The notes: generated from the letters alone by a model not told the origin. DNA of 64,000 nt from Pelomonas sp. CA6 (GCF_022549225.1 NZ_JAKZFD010000009.1:1-64000), one strand, 5' to 3'. Shown: positions 9,541 to 17,253, counted from the first letter of the stretch. A program made the numbers and translations.

Positions 9541-10068
9541 CATCATCAGCGCATCGGCCACGAGCTGGCTGGTCATGCTTGACTGCATGGACCACCCCAC
9601 AATGCGTCGCGAGAACAGGTCCAACACCACAGCCACGTAAAGCCAGCCCTCGGCCGTCCAAATGTAGGTGAAGTCGGCCACCCACTTCTGGTTGGGCGCG
9701 TCGGCCTGGAACTGACGGTCCAGCACGTTGGCGGCAATGGCGCTGCGCTCGCCATGGTCCTGGGGTAGGCCACGCCGGCGCGGGCGGGCGCGCAGCGCTT
9801 GTGCCCGCATGAGCCGTTCAATGCGATGTAAGCCGCAGCGTCGGCCCTGCGCCAGCAGGTCATGCCAAACACGCCGTGCGCCGTAGGTGCGGTCGCTGGC
9901 CATAAAGCTCTGGCGCACCTGCGCGCCCAACTGCTCGTCGTCCAAGCTGCGCTGGCTGCGCGGGCGCGTCACCCACGCATAGAAGCCGCTTCGCGAGACA
10001 CCGAGCGCCTCGCACAACAGATTGACCGGCCACGCCCCTCGGTGCTTCGCGACGAAGCCGAACTTCAC
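9541..10068 (-). pseudogene. IS3-family transposase OrfB, 3'-truncated
   Basis: A GTG start at 10068 overlaps the orfA stop (GTGA). The product begins VKFGFVAKHRG and continues through 'EALGVSRSGFYAW', 'TYGARRVWHDL' and 'NQKWVADFTYIWTAEGW'. This holds the first catalytic Asp (DFTY) of the DDE core. Similarity stops at 'ADALMMAV' near 9541, where the second Asp and the Glu should follow, so the enzyme is inactive. The IS30 fragment begins at the same point. Confidence 0.85.
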
Positions 10069-10358
10069 ATCGACTCCTTGGCGAAGAAGGCCGTGGCTTT
10101 TTTCAAGATGTCGCGCTCCATCTTGAGCTTCGCCACTTCCTTGCGCAGCCGCTCGATCTCGGCCTGCTCGGGCTTCATCACGCCCTTGCCTGGGAATGCC
10201 TGGTGCGGGTCCGCCGCCAGTTCCTTCATCCACGCTCGCAGGCGGGTCTCATGCACATCGAGATCGCGCGCGGCCTGCGCCACTGCAACGCCCCGCTCGG
10301 TCACCAGCTTGACCGCCTCGACTTTGAATTCCCGACTGAACTGCCGTCTCGTCTTCAT
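10065..10358 (-). CDS. IS3-family transposase OrfA
   Basis: A 97-residue protein of the usual OrfA length. It has an N-terminal helix-turn-helix (residues about 8-50, 'EFKVEAVKLVTERGVAVAQA') and a C-terminal leucine-zipper-like helix ('EIERLRKEVAKLKMERDILKKA'). In IS3 elements OrfA binds the inverted repeats and is joined to OrfB by -1 frameshifting. I chose the ATG at 10358; a TTG lies one codon upstream. It is probably silent in effect because OrfB is broken. Confidence 0.9.
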   Translation of the reverse strand: MKTRRQFSREFKVEAVKLVTERGVAVAQAARDLDVHETRLRAWMKELAADPHQAFPGKGVMKPEQAEIERLRKEVAKLKMERDILKKATAFFAKESM

Positions 10359-10367
10359 CAACCTTCT

Positions 10368-10409
10368 CCGGTTTGAACTTCCACCTTACCAAGGTGTCCT
10401 TCAAACCGG
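10368..10409. repeat. Nested inverted repeat at the IS3 left boundary
   Basis: A perfect 10-bp pair (CCGGTTTGAA at 10368-10377 and TTCAAACCGG at 10400-10409) encloses a second 6-bp pair (CACCTT at 10382-10387, AAGGTG at 10391-10396). It lies directly upstream of orfA. It may be part of the IS end or a structure limiting readthrough from outside. Confidence 0.5.
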
Positions 10410-10456
10410 CAGCAGCCCATAATGCTGCCGCCGAAGAAAAAACCGGCCGGAGGTGG

Positions 10457-10852
10457 ATGATGTATGACTTCGAGAATGATCGCTTCTCTGACGAGGACGA
10501 GCGGCGGACTTACAAGATTATCCGCTGGTGGCTGCTCGACTGCTACTACACATATTGCCGCAGCCATCTCCACGCACGGAAGCTAGGTAAGGGTGGCGGT
10601 TGGGCGCCGGATGAGCACGAGATCGGTTACGCCTATGAGCAGTGCGAGGACTCCTTCCGTCTGCCGATTGAGCAGGTAATGTTTGAAGTTCTGGCGCTTG
10701 TGCTCAGCGGTGGGCGCGGGTCCGAAGAATACCCTCGCGCCAAGATCGCGACGATCCTGGCCAAGCACGACCTGGGGGAGATGCTAGCAACGCTGCAAGG
10801 CGAGGAGCTGAGGGAATTCACGCACGACCTGAAGTTGCTGGGGCTGATGTGA
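10457..10852 (+). CDS. Hypothetical protein, possible orphan CDI immunity protein
   Basis: A 131-residue, acidic, soluble protein. The ATG at 10457 is preceded by GGAGG at 10449-10453, so I prefer it to the upstream ORF start at 10373. Its N-terminus is rich in Asp/Glu and Tyr/Trp (YDFENDRFSDEDERRTYKII), followed by helices such as 'LPIEQVMFEVLALVLSGGR'. I cannot name the family. Its place behind a cdiA/immunity pair and an IS scar is typical of displaced immunity genes kept without their toxin. That role rests on context only. Confidence 0.6.
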   Translation: MMYDFENDRFSDEDERRTYKIIRWWLLDCYYTYCRSHLHARKLGKGGGWAPDEHEIGYAYEQCEDSFRLPIEQVMFEVLALVLSGGRGSEEYPRAKIATILAKHDLGEMLATLQGEELREFTHDLKLLGLM

Positions 10853-11009
10853 TATGTCGACCGGCATACGCAAGGCAGCTTCAAAGCTTGCTCCACTCTT
10901 GCTACACGATCAAACCATATTTGGTTGAAGTAGCCGTCCCTGCCGAGGGCTAAAGTGCCAACTCAAGGCAACAGGCAAGTTTTAGATTACAGGCCAGGTT
11001 GCTCACAGC

Positions 11010-11519
11010 GTGGGGCCCCGACGTGAGGTCAACGAGCACAACGGCTATCACGTGCTCAAGCAAATAACCCTTGGTGAGACCAAGCTGGTGCTGCGATCGG
11101 AAGGCAGTCCGGCACCGGTGGGGTTCTCCATCAGTTCGGCGTCGCAGAACTGCGAGGGGTTTTCGGCGCAGGAGTTCGTGCGGGACAACGGGCACGGCGT
11201 GTTGCTGCCGTGGATTGCCAAGCTCACCGCTGGGCGTGGCTTCATCGACAAGTCCGTCGCGCCGGCGCAGCCCGTCCAGGTGCGGGCCTACAGTAATTGG
11301 TCCAGTGCCACGGGGACGGGAGCCCCCGGCTCGGTGGTCTCCGTCGCGGGCGGTCGTTGCGGTCCGCTGGTTCTGAAGTTCACTCCCGCTCCGAACCGGA
11401 ATTACCTAGCCAGGCTGTCGTATCCCGGCGATCAATGCAGCCTGGCCATCATGGACGCCACCGACCCGGATGCACCGACGCCGGTGGACGCCGAAGCGCT
11501 CAACTGCCCGGTGCCTTGA
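11010..11519 (+). CDS. Hypothetical protein, probably the C-terminal part of a secreted protein
   Basis: A 169-residue frame with a GTG at 11010; an in-frame TAG at 10983 blocks further extension. It has paired cysteines (SQNCEGF, GGRCGP, GDQCSL, LNCPVP) and beta-rich, Gly/Ser/Pro-rich sequence, as in exported proteins or lipoproteins, but no signal peptide. The start is weak and lacks a clear ribosome-binding site. I suspect the 5' end was lost in the same rearrangement that left the IS scar. The family is not recognised. Confidence 0.45.
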   Translation: MGPRREVNEHNGYHVLKQITLGETKLVLRSEGSPAPVGFSISSASQNCEGFSAQEFVRDNGHGVLLPWIAKLTAGRGFIDKSVAPAQPVQVRAYSNWSSATGTGAPGSVVSVAGGRCGPLVLKFTPAPNRNYLARLSYPGDQCSLAIMDATDPDAPTPVDAEALNCPVP

Positions 11520-11541
11520 ACAGGATGGTCAGCGAACGGGC

Positions 11542-12120
11542 CTACCCCAGCACCAGCGCCTCCACCTCTGCCCAGTCCTGAACGCGGTGCTCCGGCTCGC
11601 GCAACGGCCCGCGCCGCCAGACGGTTTCGCCGCCGCTGTCGAAGAGCAGGCTGCGGCAGCCGGCGCGGTGGCCGGCCTCGACGTCATCCAGCGTGTCACC
11701 CACCATCCACGAGCGCGGCAGATCCAGCTGCCATCGCGCGGCGGCCTGCAGCAGCATGCCGGGGGCGGGCTTGCGGCAGCGGCAGGCGGGCGCGCCGTCC
11801 GGCCCGGGCTCATGAGGGCACAGCAGCAGGCCGTCGAGCTCGACGCCCTGTTCGGCATGCAGCCGCGCGCGCAGCGCATCCTCCAGCCGCTGGAAGTCCT
11901 GGCGCGTGAACAGGCCGCGCGCCAGGCCGCTCTGATTGGTCACCACCACCAGCGCGAAGCCGGCCCGGGCCAGCCGGGCCAGTGCCTCCGCCGCGCCGGG
12001 CATGAGGCGCAGCAGGGCCGGATTGACGTTGTAGGGCACGTTATCGACCAGCGTGCCGTCCTTGTCGATGAACAGCGCCGGACGCGACCGGGCCGCCGAG
12101 GGCGGCGCGCTCAGGGCCAC
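11542..12120 (-). CDS. gmhB: D-glycero-D-manno-heptose-1,7-bisphosphate 7-phosphatase (GmhB-like HAD phosphatase)
   Basis: A 192-residue HAD-superfamily hydrolase. It has the nucleophile motif DKDGTL (residues 19-24), the motif II region 'VVVTNQSG', the zinc-binding loop 'CPHEPG..ACRCRKP' and motif III/IV 'WMVGDTLDD', all typical of GmhB and the HisB N-terminal domain. The family dephosphorylates heptose bisphosphate for the LPS inner core. The GTG start at 12120 overlaps the upstream dehydrogenase by 10 nt, implying co-transcription. A histidinol-phosphatase role is less likely without his genes nearby. Confidence 0.85.
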   Translation of the reverse strand: MALSAPPSAARSRPALFIDKDGTLVDNVPYNVNPALLRLMPGAAEALARLARAGFALVVVTNQSGLARGLFTRQDFQRLEDALRARLHAEQGVELDGLLLCPHEPGPDGAPACRCRKPAPGMLLQAAARWQLDLPRSWMVGDTLDDVEAGHRAGCRSLLFDSGGETVWRRGPLREPEHRVQDWAEVEALVLG

Positions 12121-12908
12121 GAGCTTTCACGCTGCGGCAGCACCATCAGCTCGGGAATGCAGGTGGCGGGCGGCTGTTCCAGCACATAGCGCACGGCGCG
12201 CGCCACATGCAGCGGGTCCTGCAACCGGGTTGCGTCGATGTCGGGAAAACGGTCGAGCAGGAAGGGCGTGCGCATGCCGCCGGCGATCACGGCGCAGACG
12301 CGTATGCCCTGGTCGCGCAGTTCGGCGTGCAAGGCGTGCGACAGGCCCAGCAGCCCCCATTTGGTGGCGTGGTAGGCGCTGGCATTGGGCCAGGCGCGGC
12401 GGGACGCGGTAGAGGCGATGTTGACGATCTGGCCGCCGTCGGACTGCTGGGCCATCAGCGCGGCGGCGTATTTGCTCATCACCAGTGGGCCGGACAGATT
12501 GGTGCTCAGCACGCGCAGCCAGTCCGCTACCTCCAGCTGGGCCAGCGGCGCAGTGACGTCGACGGCGGCGTTGTTGACCAAGGCGTCCAGGCGCCCGAAG
12601 TGGTGCTGCACCTGTTCCACCACGTTCTGGCACTGGGCCGGGTCGCCGACGTCCAGCGGCAGCGGCAGGGCTTGGATGTCGCGCTCGGCCAGCAGCGCCG
12701 CGCGATCCTGCGCGCGCTGCAGATCCAGATCGGCCAGCACGACCCGCGCTCCGCGCTCGCCGACGACTTGCGCGATCGCCGCGCCCAGTCCGCGGCTGCC
12801 GCCGGTGATCAGCACCACGCGGCCGCGCAGCGAGATGGCCTCGGTGTCGGCCTCGGCTGTGAAGGCGGAGGACCAGGAATCAGAATTCGAAGAATGGGAG
12901 GAGGTCAT
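12111..12908 (-). CDS. Short-chain dehydrogenase/reductase
   Basis: 265 residues. It shows the glycine-rich NAD(P) motif 'TGGSRGLGAAIA' (about residues 35-46), 'LVNNAAVD', the catalytic Ser region 'IVNIASTASR' and 'YHATK' (YxxxK). This is a classical SDR oxidoreductase; the substrate is unknown. An acidic residue after the second strand ('VLADLD') suggests NAD preference. I chose the ATG at 12908; the open frame runs on upstream but without coding character. It heads a two-gene unit with gmhB. Confidence 0.85.
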   Translation of the reverse strand: MTSSHSSNSDSWSSAFTAEADTEAISLRGRVVLITGGSRGLGAAIAQVVGERGARVVLADLDLQRAQDRAALLAERDIQALPLPLDVGDPAQCQNVVEQVQHHFGRLDALVNNAAVDVTAPLAQLEVADWLRVLSTNLSGPLVMSKYAAALMAQQSDGGQIVNIASTASRRAWPNASAYHATKWGLLGLSHALHAELRDQGIRVCAVIAGGMRTPFLLDRFPDIDATRLQDPLHVARAVRYVLEQPPATCIPELMVLPQRESSWP

Positions 12909-13033
12909 GTTGGAAAGCGGCGCTAAGCCGAGGAAAGCAAGGGGGGAGGAGCGGGGGAGGGAGGCGAAGACGAGTCGGGGCCGGGTCGGGTCGGGGCGGG
13001 ACAGCGGAAGGCGGGGCGCGGCCGGACCGGCGC

Positions 13034-13507
13034 TCAGCGCAGTGAGGGATCCGCCGAGATCCAGCTGAGGCAGCGCAGATGGGCGGCCACGCACAGTGCG
13101 AAGCACTCGTCCCAGATGGGCTGGGCACCGCTGGCCGCGACGACGATGCCGTCCAGCCAGACGCCGCCCCACAGCGAACCTTCGTTCAACGCGAGCCGGT
13201 GCGGATACATCAGCTGCAGCAGCCGGCTGTCCATGCGGTGGCGCCAGCTCAGGCGCGCCTTTTCGCGCGCGTATTCGGCGTAGTCGACGTCCCAGCGCGC
13301 GCCGTCGCCGATCGACAGCTCGGCCAGCACCGGCGCCTCGGAGTCCTGTCGGGCGGCGGGGTCGAGCACGACCAGATGCAGCACGCCTTGCCCGCTGACC
13401 TCGGGGTCGCCCAGCCGGCTGGCGATCATGGGCAAGGCCAGTTCGATCGCGCGGCGCGCGGCTTCGGCGGTGGCAAACCGCCCTTCGCCTCGTTCGATGT
13501 CCATCAT
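13034..13507 (-). CDS. GlcG/HbpS-like haem-binding family protein
   Basis: 157 residues from the ATG at 13507 (a second ATG follows at 13504). The middle 'YAEYAREKARLSWRH' and the C-terminal 'GGVWLDGIVVAASGAQPIWDECFA' match the pattern of the GlcG/HbpS family, in which 'GG-P---G-VVGAIGVSG---DE' is conserved. Members bind haem or act in small-molecule sensing. The assignment is by motif only. It is divergent from the stress gene at 13689. A shortened -24/-12-like element with a one-base-short spacer is near 13571-13585 on this strand. Confidence 0.6.
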   Translation of the reverse strand: MMDIERGEGRFATAEAARRAIELALPMIASRLGDPEVSGQGVLHLVVLDPAARQDSEAPVLAELSIGDGARWDVDYAEYAREKARLSWRHRMDSRLLQLMYPHRLALNEGSLWGGVWLDGIVVAASGAQPIWDECFALCVAAHLRCLSWISADPSLR

Positions 13508-13638
13508 GAATCCTTGGCCGGTCGGTCCGGCGGGTCGATCGGGCTTGCAGCAGGAATTGCCGCGTCCGCCGCAATGGCGTGCCGCCCTCGTGGCAGCGAT
13601 ACCTGGCAAGGGACGTGCCCGCCGTCGGGCGGCGGGGC

Positions 13639-13654
13639 AGGCATCGCGCTTGCT
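13639..13654 (+). promoter_or_regulatory. Candidate sigma-54 (-24/-12) promoter
   Basis: AGGCATCGCGCTTGCT: GG at 13640-13641, GC at 13652-13653, 36 nt before the ATG at 13689. A second match (GG 13657, GC 13669) lies closer to the gene. Confidence 0.6.
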
Positions 13655-13688
13655 GCGGCCAGGGCCTTGCCTGTTCCGGAGATCGACC

Positions 13689-14216
13689 ATGGCCATGGAC
13701 AAACCGGCGGACCCATCCGCGGTCCCTCAGCATCCCACCAGCTTTGGTGCGTTCAAGCCCGTCGGGCAGGTGCTGCTGAGCTTTGCGTCGGCGCGCGACT
13801 GGGACGCAGCCCGACAGGCGCTCACGCAGCAGGGCGGCGTGTCCGCCGAGGACATCCGCTCCTACACCGACCGCCAGATGCTGGCGCAGGTGGAGGAGGA
13901 CCTGCGCCAGGCCAGTCCGATCGCGGCGCTGGGTCAGGAGATGAACCTGCTTCGGCAGCACCAGAAGCTGGCCGAGGCCGGCTACCACTGGCTGCTGGTG
14001 AAGGCGGCGGACGATGAGCGTGCCGCCCGCGTGGCGGAGCTCGCGCGCCGCCATGGCGCGCAGCAGGCCCAGCACTACGGCAACTTCATCATCGTCGAGC
14101 TGATCGAACAGCCCGCCGATGGCCGGCAGAGCGCCGAAAGCCCGGCGCGCGGCCTGGACGTTGCCAAGCCCAACGACCTGGGCGCGGACGCTCCGGACGC
14201 TTCCGGCAAGACCTGA
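13689..14216 (+). CDS. Hypothetical stress-associated protein
   Basis: 175 residues, soluble. Residues about 20-145 form an alpha/beta-looking domain ('VLLSFASARDWDAARQALTQ', 'HWLLVKAADDERAARVAELARRHGA', 'NFIIVELIEQ') followed by a disordered tail. The pattern resembles small proteins in which a helix pair precedes a 'general stress protein 17M'-like fold; I cannot assign a named family. I take the start at 13689 rather than the upstream open frame because a -24/-12 element ends 36 nt before it. It is first in a run of GlsB, YqjD and YqjE-type stress genes. Confidence 0.7.
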   Translation: MAMDKPADPSAVPQHPTSFGAFKPVGQVLLSFASARDWDAARQALTQQGGVSAEDIRSYTDRQMLAQVEEDLRQASPIAALGQEMNLLRQHQKLAEAGYHWLLVKAADDERAARVAELARRHGAQQAQHYGNFIIVELIEQPADGRQSAESPARGLDVAKPNDLGADAPDASGKT

Positions 14217-14237
14217 CCCTCCGTGGGCGGCGGCAGA

Positions 14238-14253
14238 TGGCATGCCACTTGCC
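14238..14253 (+). promoter_or_regulatory. Candidate sigma-54 (-24/-12) promoter
   Basis: TGGCATGCCACTTGCC: GG 14239-14240, GC 14251-14252, 32 nt before the ATG at 14284. One of the two best matches to the TGGCAC-N5-TTGC consensus in the window. Confidence 0.7.
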
Positions 14254-14283
14254 GGAATCGGTGGTCAATCGCAACCTGGGGTA

Positions 14284-14559
14284 ATGACCATGAACTTCAT
14301 CATTTGGCTTGTCGTCGGCGGCTTGATCGGCTGGGTGGCCAGCATCCTCATGCGCACGGACGGGCAGCAGGGCCTGTTGCTCAACGTGGTCGTGGGCATC
14401 GTTGGCGCCATGATCGCCGGCGCCTTCGTCTCGCCGCTGGTGGGCGTGCCCACCATCAATCAGGGCGTCTTCAGCTTGGGGGCGCTGCTGGTGTCGCTGG
14501 TGGGCGCGGTGCTGCTGCTGGCGGTCGTCAATCTCTTCCGGCGCGGCTCGGTGCGCTGA
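14284..14559 (+). CDS. GlsB/YeaQ/YmgE family stress-response membrane protein
   Basis: 91 residues with three hydrophobic helices (about 4-24, 29-52, 60-84) and the family hallmark 'WLVVGGLIGWVASILM...QGLLLNVVVGIVGAMIAGAF'. These small inner-membrane proteins are induced by stress in many bacteria; their biochemical role is unknown. The start is ATG 14284, or 14290 two codons later. The -12 element 32 nt upstream supports this region as the 5' end. Confidence 0.9.
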   Translation: MTMNFIIWLVVGGLIGWVASILMRTDGQQGLLLNVVVGIVGAMIAGAFVSPLVGVPTINQGVFSLGALLVSLVGAVLLLAVVNLFRRGSVR

Positions 14560-14647
14560 GCTCTGCCTGGGCCGCTCCCCGGGTGCGGCCCGCTTCTTCC
14601 GATCGTCCCTTTGTCTTTCGTTTGCCTCTCCACTTGAAAGGACTTCG

Positions 14648-15094
14648 ATGAACAGCAACCCTAGCAGCCCCGCCCCGGGCTCGGCCTCCGGCGCCGGCCG
14701 TGCGGGCGCATCCGACCCGTCGGGCCAGCCGGCCCCCTTCCTCACCTCCGAACAGGCCGGCGCGGCCGCGGAGGACGCCACCGGCGGCACGCGCTCGTCC
14801 TCCACGGGCACCACCACCACCTCGGGCCAGCAGGCCGCCGATCTGGTCCAACGGGCCGCACAAGGGGCGCATGCCACCATTGATCGGCTGGCCAGCCAGG
14901 CGGCTCCCGCCGCCCAGCATTTGCAGAAAAGCCTGGAAGAAACCGGCGACATGCTGCACCAGCGCGCCGACCAGGCGCGCGAGATGGGGCGCGAATGGAC
15001 CGAAAGCCTGCGCTGCAGCGTCCGTGAGCATCCGCTGGCGGCGGTGGCGACGGCCTTGGCCGTGGGCCTGCTGGTCGCCAGGCTGTCGCGGTGA
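14648..15094 (+). CDS. DUF883/ElaB-YqjD family protein
   Basis: 148 residues: a Gly/Ser/Thr/Ala-rich disordered first 55 residues, an amphipathic helical domain (about 58-120, 'LVQRAAQGAHATIDRLASQ', 'QHLQKSLEETGDMLHQRA') and one C-terminal membrane helix ('HPLAAVATALAVGLLVARL'). YqjD/ElaB proteins are tail-anchored inner-membrane proteins that associate with ribosomes in stationary phase. AAAGGA precedes the ATG. It is first of three tightly overlapping genes (next start GTGA). Confidence 0.88.
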   Translation: MNSNPSSPAPGSASGAGRAGASDPSGQPAPFLTSEQAGAAAEDATGGTRSSSTGTTTTSGQQAADLVQRAAQGAHATIDRLASQAAPAAQHLQKSLEETGDMLHQRADQAREMGREWTESLRCSVREHPLAAVATALAVGLLVARLSR

Positions 15095-15585
15095 CGAACA
15101 GCAGCGCGGCACCGCCTCCCGCGCCTCCCGGCGAGGCCGACGCCTCGCCTCCCCTCGACACCGCGGCTGGTTGGCTGGGCGGGTTGCAGGCCCTGCTCGC
15201 CCATGTCCTGGGCTTGCTGGGGGATGGGCTGGACCTGTTGTCGCTGGAGCTGCAGCGCGCGCTGCGCGTGCTGGAGCGTCTGCTGTGGCTGGCACTGCTC
15301 GGCGGCGTGGCCTTTGCGACGGCCTGGCTGTTTTTCTGGGCCGGGCTGGCATCGGTCTTGTTTGATGTCGGCATGCCGCTGTCCCTGGCCTGCGCGCTGA
15401 TCGTGTTTGCGAATGCGGCTCTGCTGACCTGGGCCCTGGGCCATGCCCGCCTGCTCAAGCCGCTGCTGGCGCTGCCCGCCACGCGCCGACAGCTGGGCCT
15501 CGGCTCTCGGGTGGGCGAACGCCCGGCCGCGCCGCCCGCCGCGGCTCCCGCCCCCCAACCGCCGCCCGGAGGAGATCCAAGGTGA
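15091..15585 (+). CDS. yqjE: YqjE-like membrane protein (phage holin family / DUF1469)
   Basis: 164 residues. The GTG start overlaps the previous stop (GTGA). A central pair of membrane helices ('LLWLALLGGVAFATAWLFFWAGLASVLF' and 'LSLACALIVFANAALLTWALG') follows an amphipathic segment, and the C-terminus is Pro/Ala-rich. This order, yqjD-yqjE-(yqjK), is widespread in Proteobacteria; the function is undefined, probably envelope stress. Confidence 0.8.
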   Translation: MTNSSAAPPPAPPGEADASPPLDTAAGWLGGLQALLAHVLGLLGDGLDLLSLELQRALRVLERLLWLALLGGVAFATAWLFFWAGLASVLFDVGMPLSLACALIVFANAALLTWALGHARLLKPLLALPATRRQLGLGSRVGERPAAPPAAAPAPQPPPGGDPR

Positions 15586-16118
15586 GCAAAGACCACGCCG
15601 GCGACGGCGCTCGGCCGACCGGCCCCGGACCTCGGGGGGCCCGGGGCGGGCTGTCGGCGCTGGAACTCGAACAATGCATCCTCCTTACGGAGCTGCGCAT
15701 GCTGGACCGGCGTCTGCGTATCCTGGGTCAATGGGACGCCCTGGTCCATGGGCTGGAACACCTGCTGTCGCCCCGCCGCGTGCTGGCGCCGCTGGCCTGG
15801 AGTGTGGCGGCCTGGGGCTTCTGGCGCTTGGTGAGCGGCCGCAGGCGCCGCCGCCGCCGTGAGGCCGAGGCGGGCGACGGGCCTTCATCGTCGACGCTGG
15901 CTTCCCGGCGCGGCAGTCGCGCTGGCTCTGCCTCGTCGGCCGCCGCTGAGCGGGACCTCGCCCAGGGACCGGCCGCCCTCGATGCGCTGTGGCTCGCGGC
16001 CTGGCCGCTGCTGGGCGAGCTGGTGCCGCCGCCGTGGCGCCGCCATCTGAGTCCGGAGCTGATGCGCGCGCTGCGGCAGGCCGCGCCGCTGCTGTGGGCG
16101 CGTCGCCCGCAAGACTGA
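15582..16118 (+). CDS. Hypothetical protein in the YqjK position
   Basis: 178 residues. It starts at a GTG overlapping the yqjE stop (GTGA). 'LELEQCILLTELRMLDRRLRILGQW' is a helical segment, then a short hydrophobic stretch ('VLAPLAWSVAAWGFWRLVSG'), a run of arginines and a disordered linker. The third-gene position and the basic, hydrophobic plan resemble YqjK, but it is longer and sequence similarity is not obvious. Confidence 0.7.
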   Translation: MSKDHAGDGARPTGPGPRGARGGLSALELEQCILLTELRMLDRRLRILGQWDALVHGLEHLLSPRRVLAPLAWSVAAWGFWRLVSGRRRRRRREAEAGDGPSSSTLASRRGSRAGSASSAAAERDLAQGPAALDALWLAAWPLLGELVPPPWRRHLSPELMRALRQAAPLLWARRPQD

Positions 16119-16132
16119 GGTCGTCGCAGGCC

Positions 16133-16633
16133 ATGCCGCCAACCCCGGACTGGGGCTCGCTGTTCGAGCTCACCGTTCATCCGCTGGAGCTGATGCTGCG
16201 TGGCAGCACCGTGTACTGGGTGCTGTTCCTGATGTTCCGCTTCGTGTTGCGCCGTGATGCCGGCTCCATCGGGCTGGCCGACGTGCTGCTGCTGGTGCTG
16301 ATCGCCGATGCGGCGCAGAACGCGATGGCCGGCGAGTACCGCTCCATCAGCGACGGCATCGTGCTGGTGCTCACCATTGCGGGCTGGAACTGGCTCATCG
16401 ACTGGGCCGGCTACCGCAGCGAACGCCTGCGGCGCTTCCTGCAGGCGCCGGCCATCCTGCTGGTGCGCGACGGCGTGCCGCTACCGCGCAACCTTCGGCG
16501 CGAGATGATCACGCAGGACGAGCTGATGAGCGCGCTGCATCAACAGGGGCTGGAGCGCCTGGATCAGGTGCGGCGCGCCCAGCTGGAAAGCGACGGCTCC
16601 ATCAGCGTCGTGCCACGCAAGGAAGACAAATAA
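16133..16633 (+). CDS. DUF421 (YetF-like) membrane protein
   Basis: 166 residues: three membrane helices (about 20-40, 48-64, 70-90) and a cytosolic C-terminal domain with 'FLQAPAILLVRDGVPLPRNLRREMITQDELMSALHQQGL....VRRAQLESDGSISVV', the DUF421 pattern. The role is unknown, often tied to stress or sporulation. It lies 14 nt after the previous gene, so it is probably the last gene of the yqjD operon. Converging transcription ends at the terminator just after its stop. Confidence 0.88.
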   Translation: MPPTPDWGSLFELTVHPLELMLRGSTVYWVLFLMFRFVLRRDAGSIGLADVLLLVLIADAAQNAMAGEYRSISDGIVLVLTIAGWNWLIDWAGYRSERLRRFLQAPAILLVRDGVPLPRNLRREMITQDELMSALHQQGLERLDQVRRAQLESDGSISVVPRKEDK

Positions 16634-16636
16634 AAA

Positions 16637-16673
16637 GCCCCGGACACCTGAGACGCGAAAGGGATGTCCGGGG
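16637..16673 (-). terminator. Rho-independent terminator for the minus-strand gene at 16693
   Basis: A 9-bp stem (CCCCGGACA at 16638-16646 with TGTCCGGGG at 16665-16673) is followed on the minus strand by GCTTTTTA. The plus strand has only an A-run before the stem, so it serves the leftward gene. Confidence 0.75.
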
Positions 16674-16692
16674 TGGGGCAAGCTCAGACAGG

Positions 16693-17148
16693 TTAGCCGT
16701 TGGTGGCCCGCGCCTGGTCGCGCAGCTGGCGGATCTGGTCGTGGTTGCGCTGTACGCCGGCCATCTGTCGTTGCACGACCAGCAGCACATCGGCGGGCAG
16801 CTGTTCCTGCAGGGCCTTGCGGTAGCGCGCCAGCGCGGCATCCTCGCCGCGCTCGCATTCCTCCAGCATGGCGAGGTCGCTGTAGCCGGTCAACGCGCCG
16901 CGCACGGCCACCCAGCCACGGTGCATCGCGCCGGTGGTGCTGCCTTCATCCTCGGCGGTGCCGCCGTGCTGGCGGACCAGTTGCTGAAGCTCGCGGGCCG
17001 CTTCGCGGCATTCGGTGGCCCGGGCTGAAAAGACCTGACGCAGGCTGGGACTGCCCACATGCTCGGAGCAGCTGAGGAATCCATACTCGCCGTCCTTGCA
17101 GGTTTCGATCAGGGTGTTCAAGGTATCGACGACATCTTTGTTGTCCAT
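16693..17148 (-). CDS. PA2169 family four-helix-bundle protein (DUF2383, ferritin-like)
   Basis: 151 residues with 'DVVDTLNTLIETCKDGEYGFLSCSEHV', 'FSARATECREAARELQQLV', 'HRGWVAVRGALTG' and 'ILEECERGEDAALARYRKAL'-like helices, matching the PA2169/DUF2383 ferritin-like bundle. Members are stress-linked; metal binding through the Glu/Cys/His positions is possible but unproven. I chose the ATG at 17148. It has its own promoter candidate and its own terminator, so it is probably monocistronic. Confidence 0.85.
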   Translation of the reverse strand: MDNKDVVDTLNTLIETCKDGEYGFLSCSEHVGSPSLRQVFSARATECREAARELQQLVRQHGGTAEDEGSTTGAMHRGWVAVRGALTGYSDLAMLEECERGEDAALARYRKALQEQLPADVLLVVQRQMAGVQRNHDQIRQLRDQARATNG

Positions 17149-17209
17149 GGCGGCCTTTCGGAGTGGTTGAAGAAAGCGCCGACCGATGCCGGCGCGCTCA
17201 CTCCTCCTC

Positions 17210-17225
17210 AGCAAACGGCATACCC
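17210..17225 (-). promoter_or_regulatory. Candidate sigma-54 (-24/-12) promoter
   Basis: GGGTATGCCGTTTGCT on the minus strand; the GC (17212-17211) is 63 nt before the ATG at 17148. The -24 half is weaker (GGTA rather than GGCA). Confidence 0.5.
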
Positions 17226-17253
17226 GGTCGAACCCGCTCTGAGGCCTGGGTGC

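Larger units (their letters stand above)
9335..10409 (-). mobile_element. Composite insertion-sequence scar: IS3-family 5' part joined to an IS30-family 3' tail
   Basis: Intact IS3-type orfA and the first two thirds of orfB are followed, at about 9541, by the C-terminus of an IS30-type transposase in another frame. No second IS3 end is seen. A perfect 10-bp inverted pair near 10368-10409 may mark the IS3 left end. The scar sits immediately 3' of the immunity gene, the usual place for insertions and cassette exchange in CDI loci. Confidence 0.75.

Noticed and set aside
13571..13585. Minus-strand GGCACGCCATTGC before the GlcG-like gene
   Set aside because: The spacer is one base short (N9), which normally abolishes sigma-54 promoters.
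12909..14243. Leftward open frame extending the SDR gene to 710 residues
   Set aside because: The extra part is antisense to the gene at 13689 and out of frame with the GlcG-like gene; the ATG at 12908 starts the recognisable SDR.
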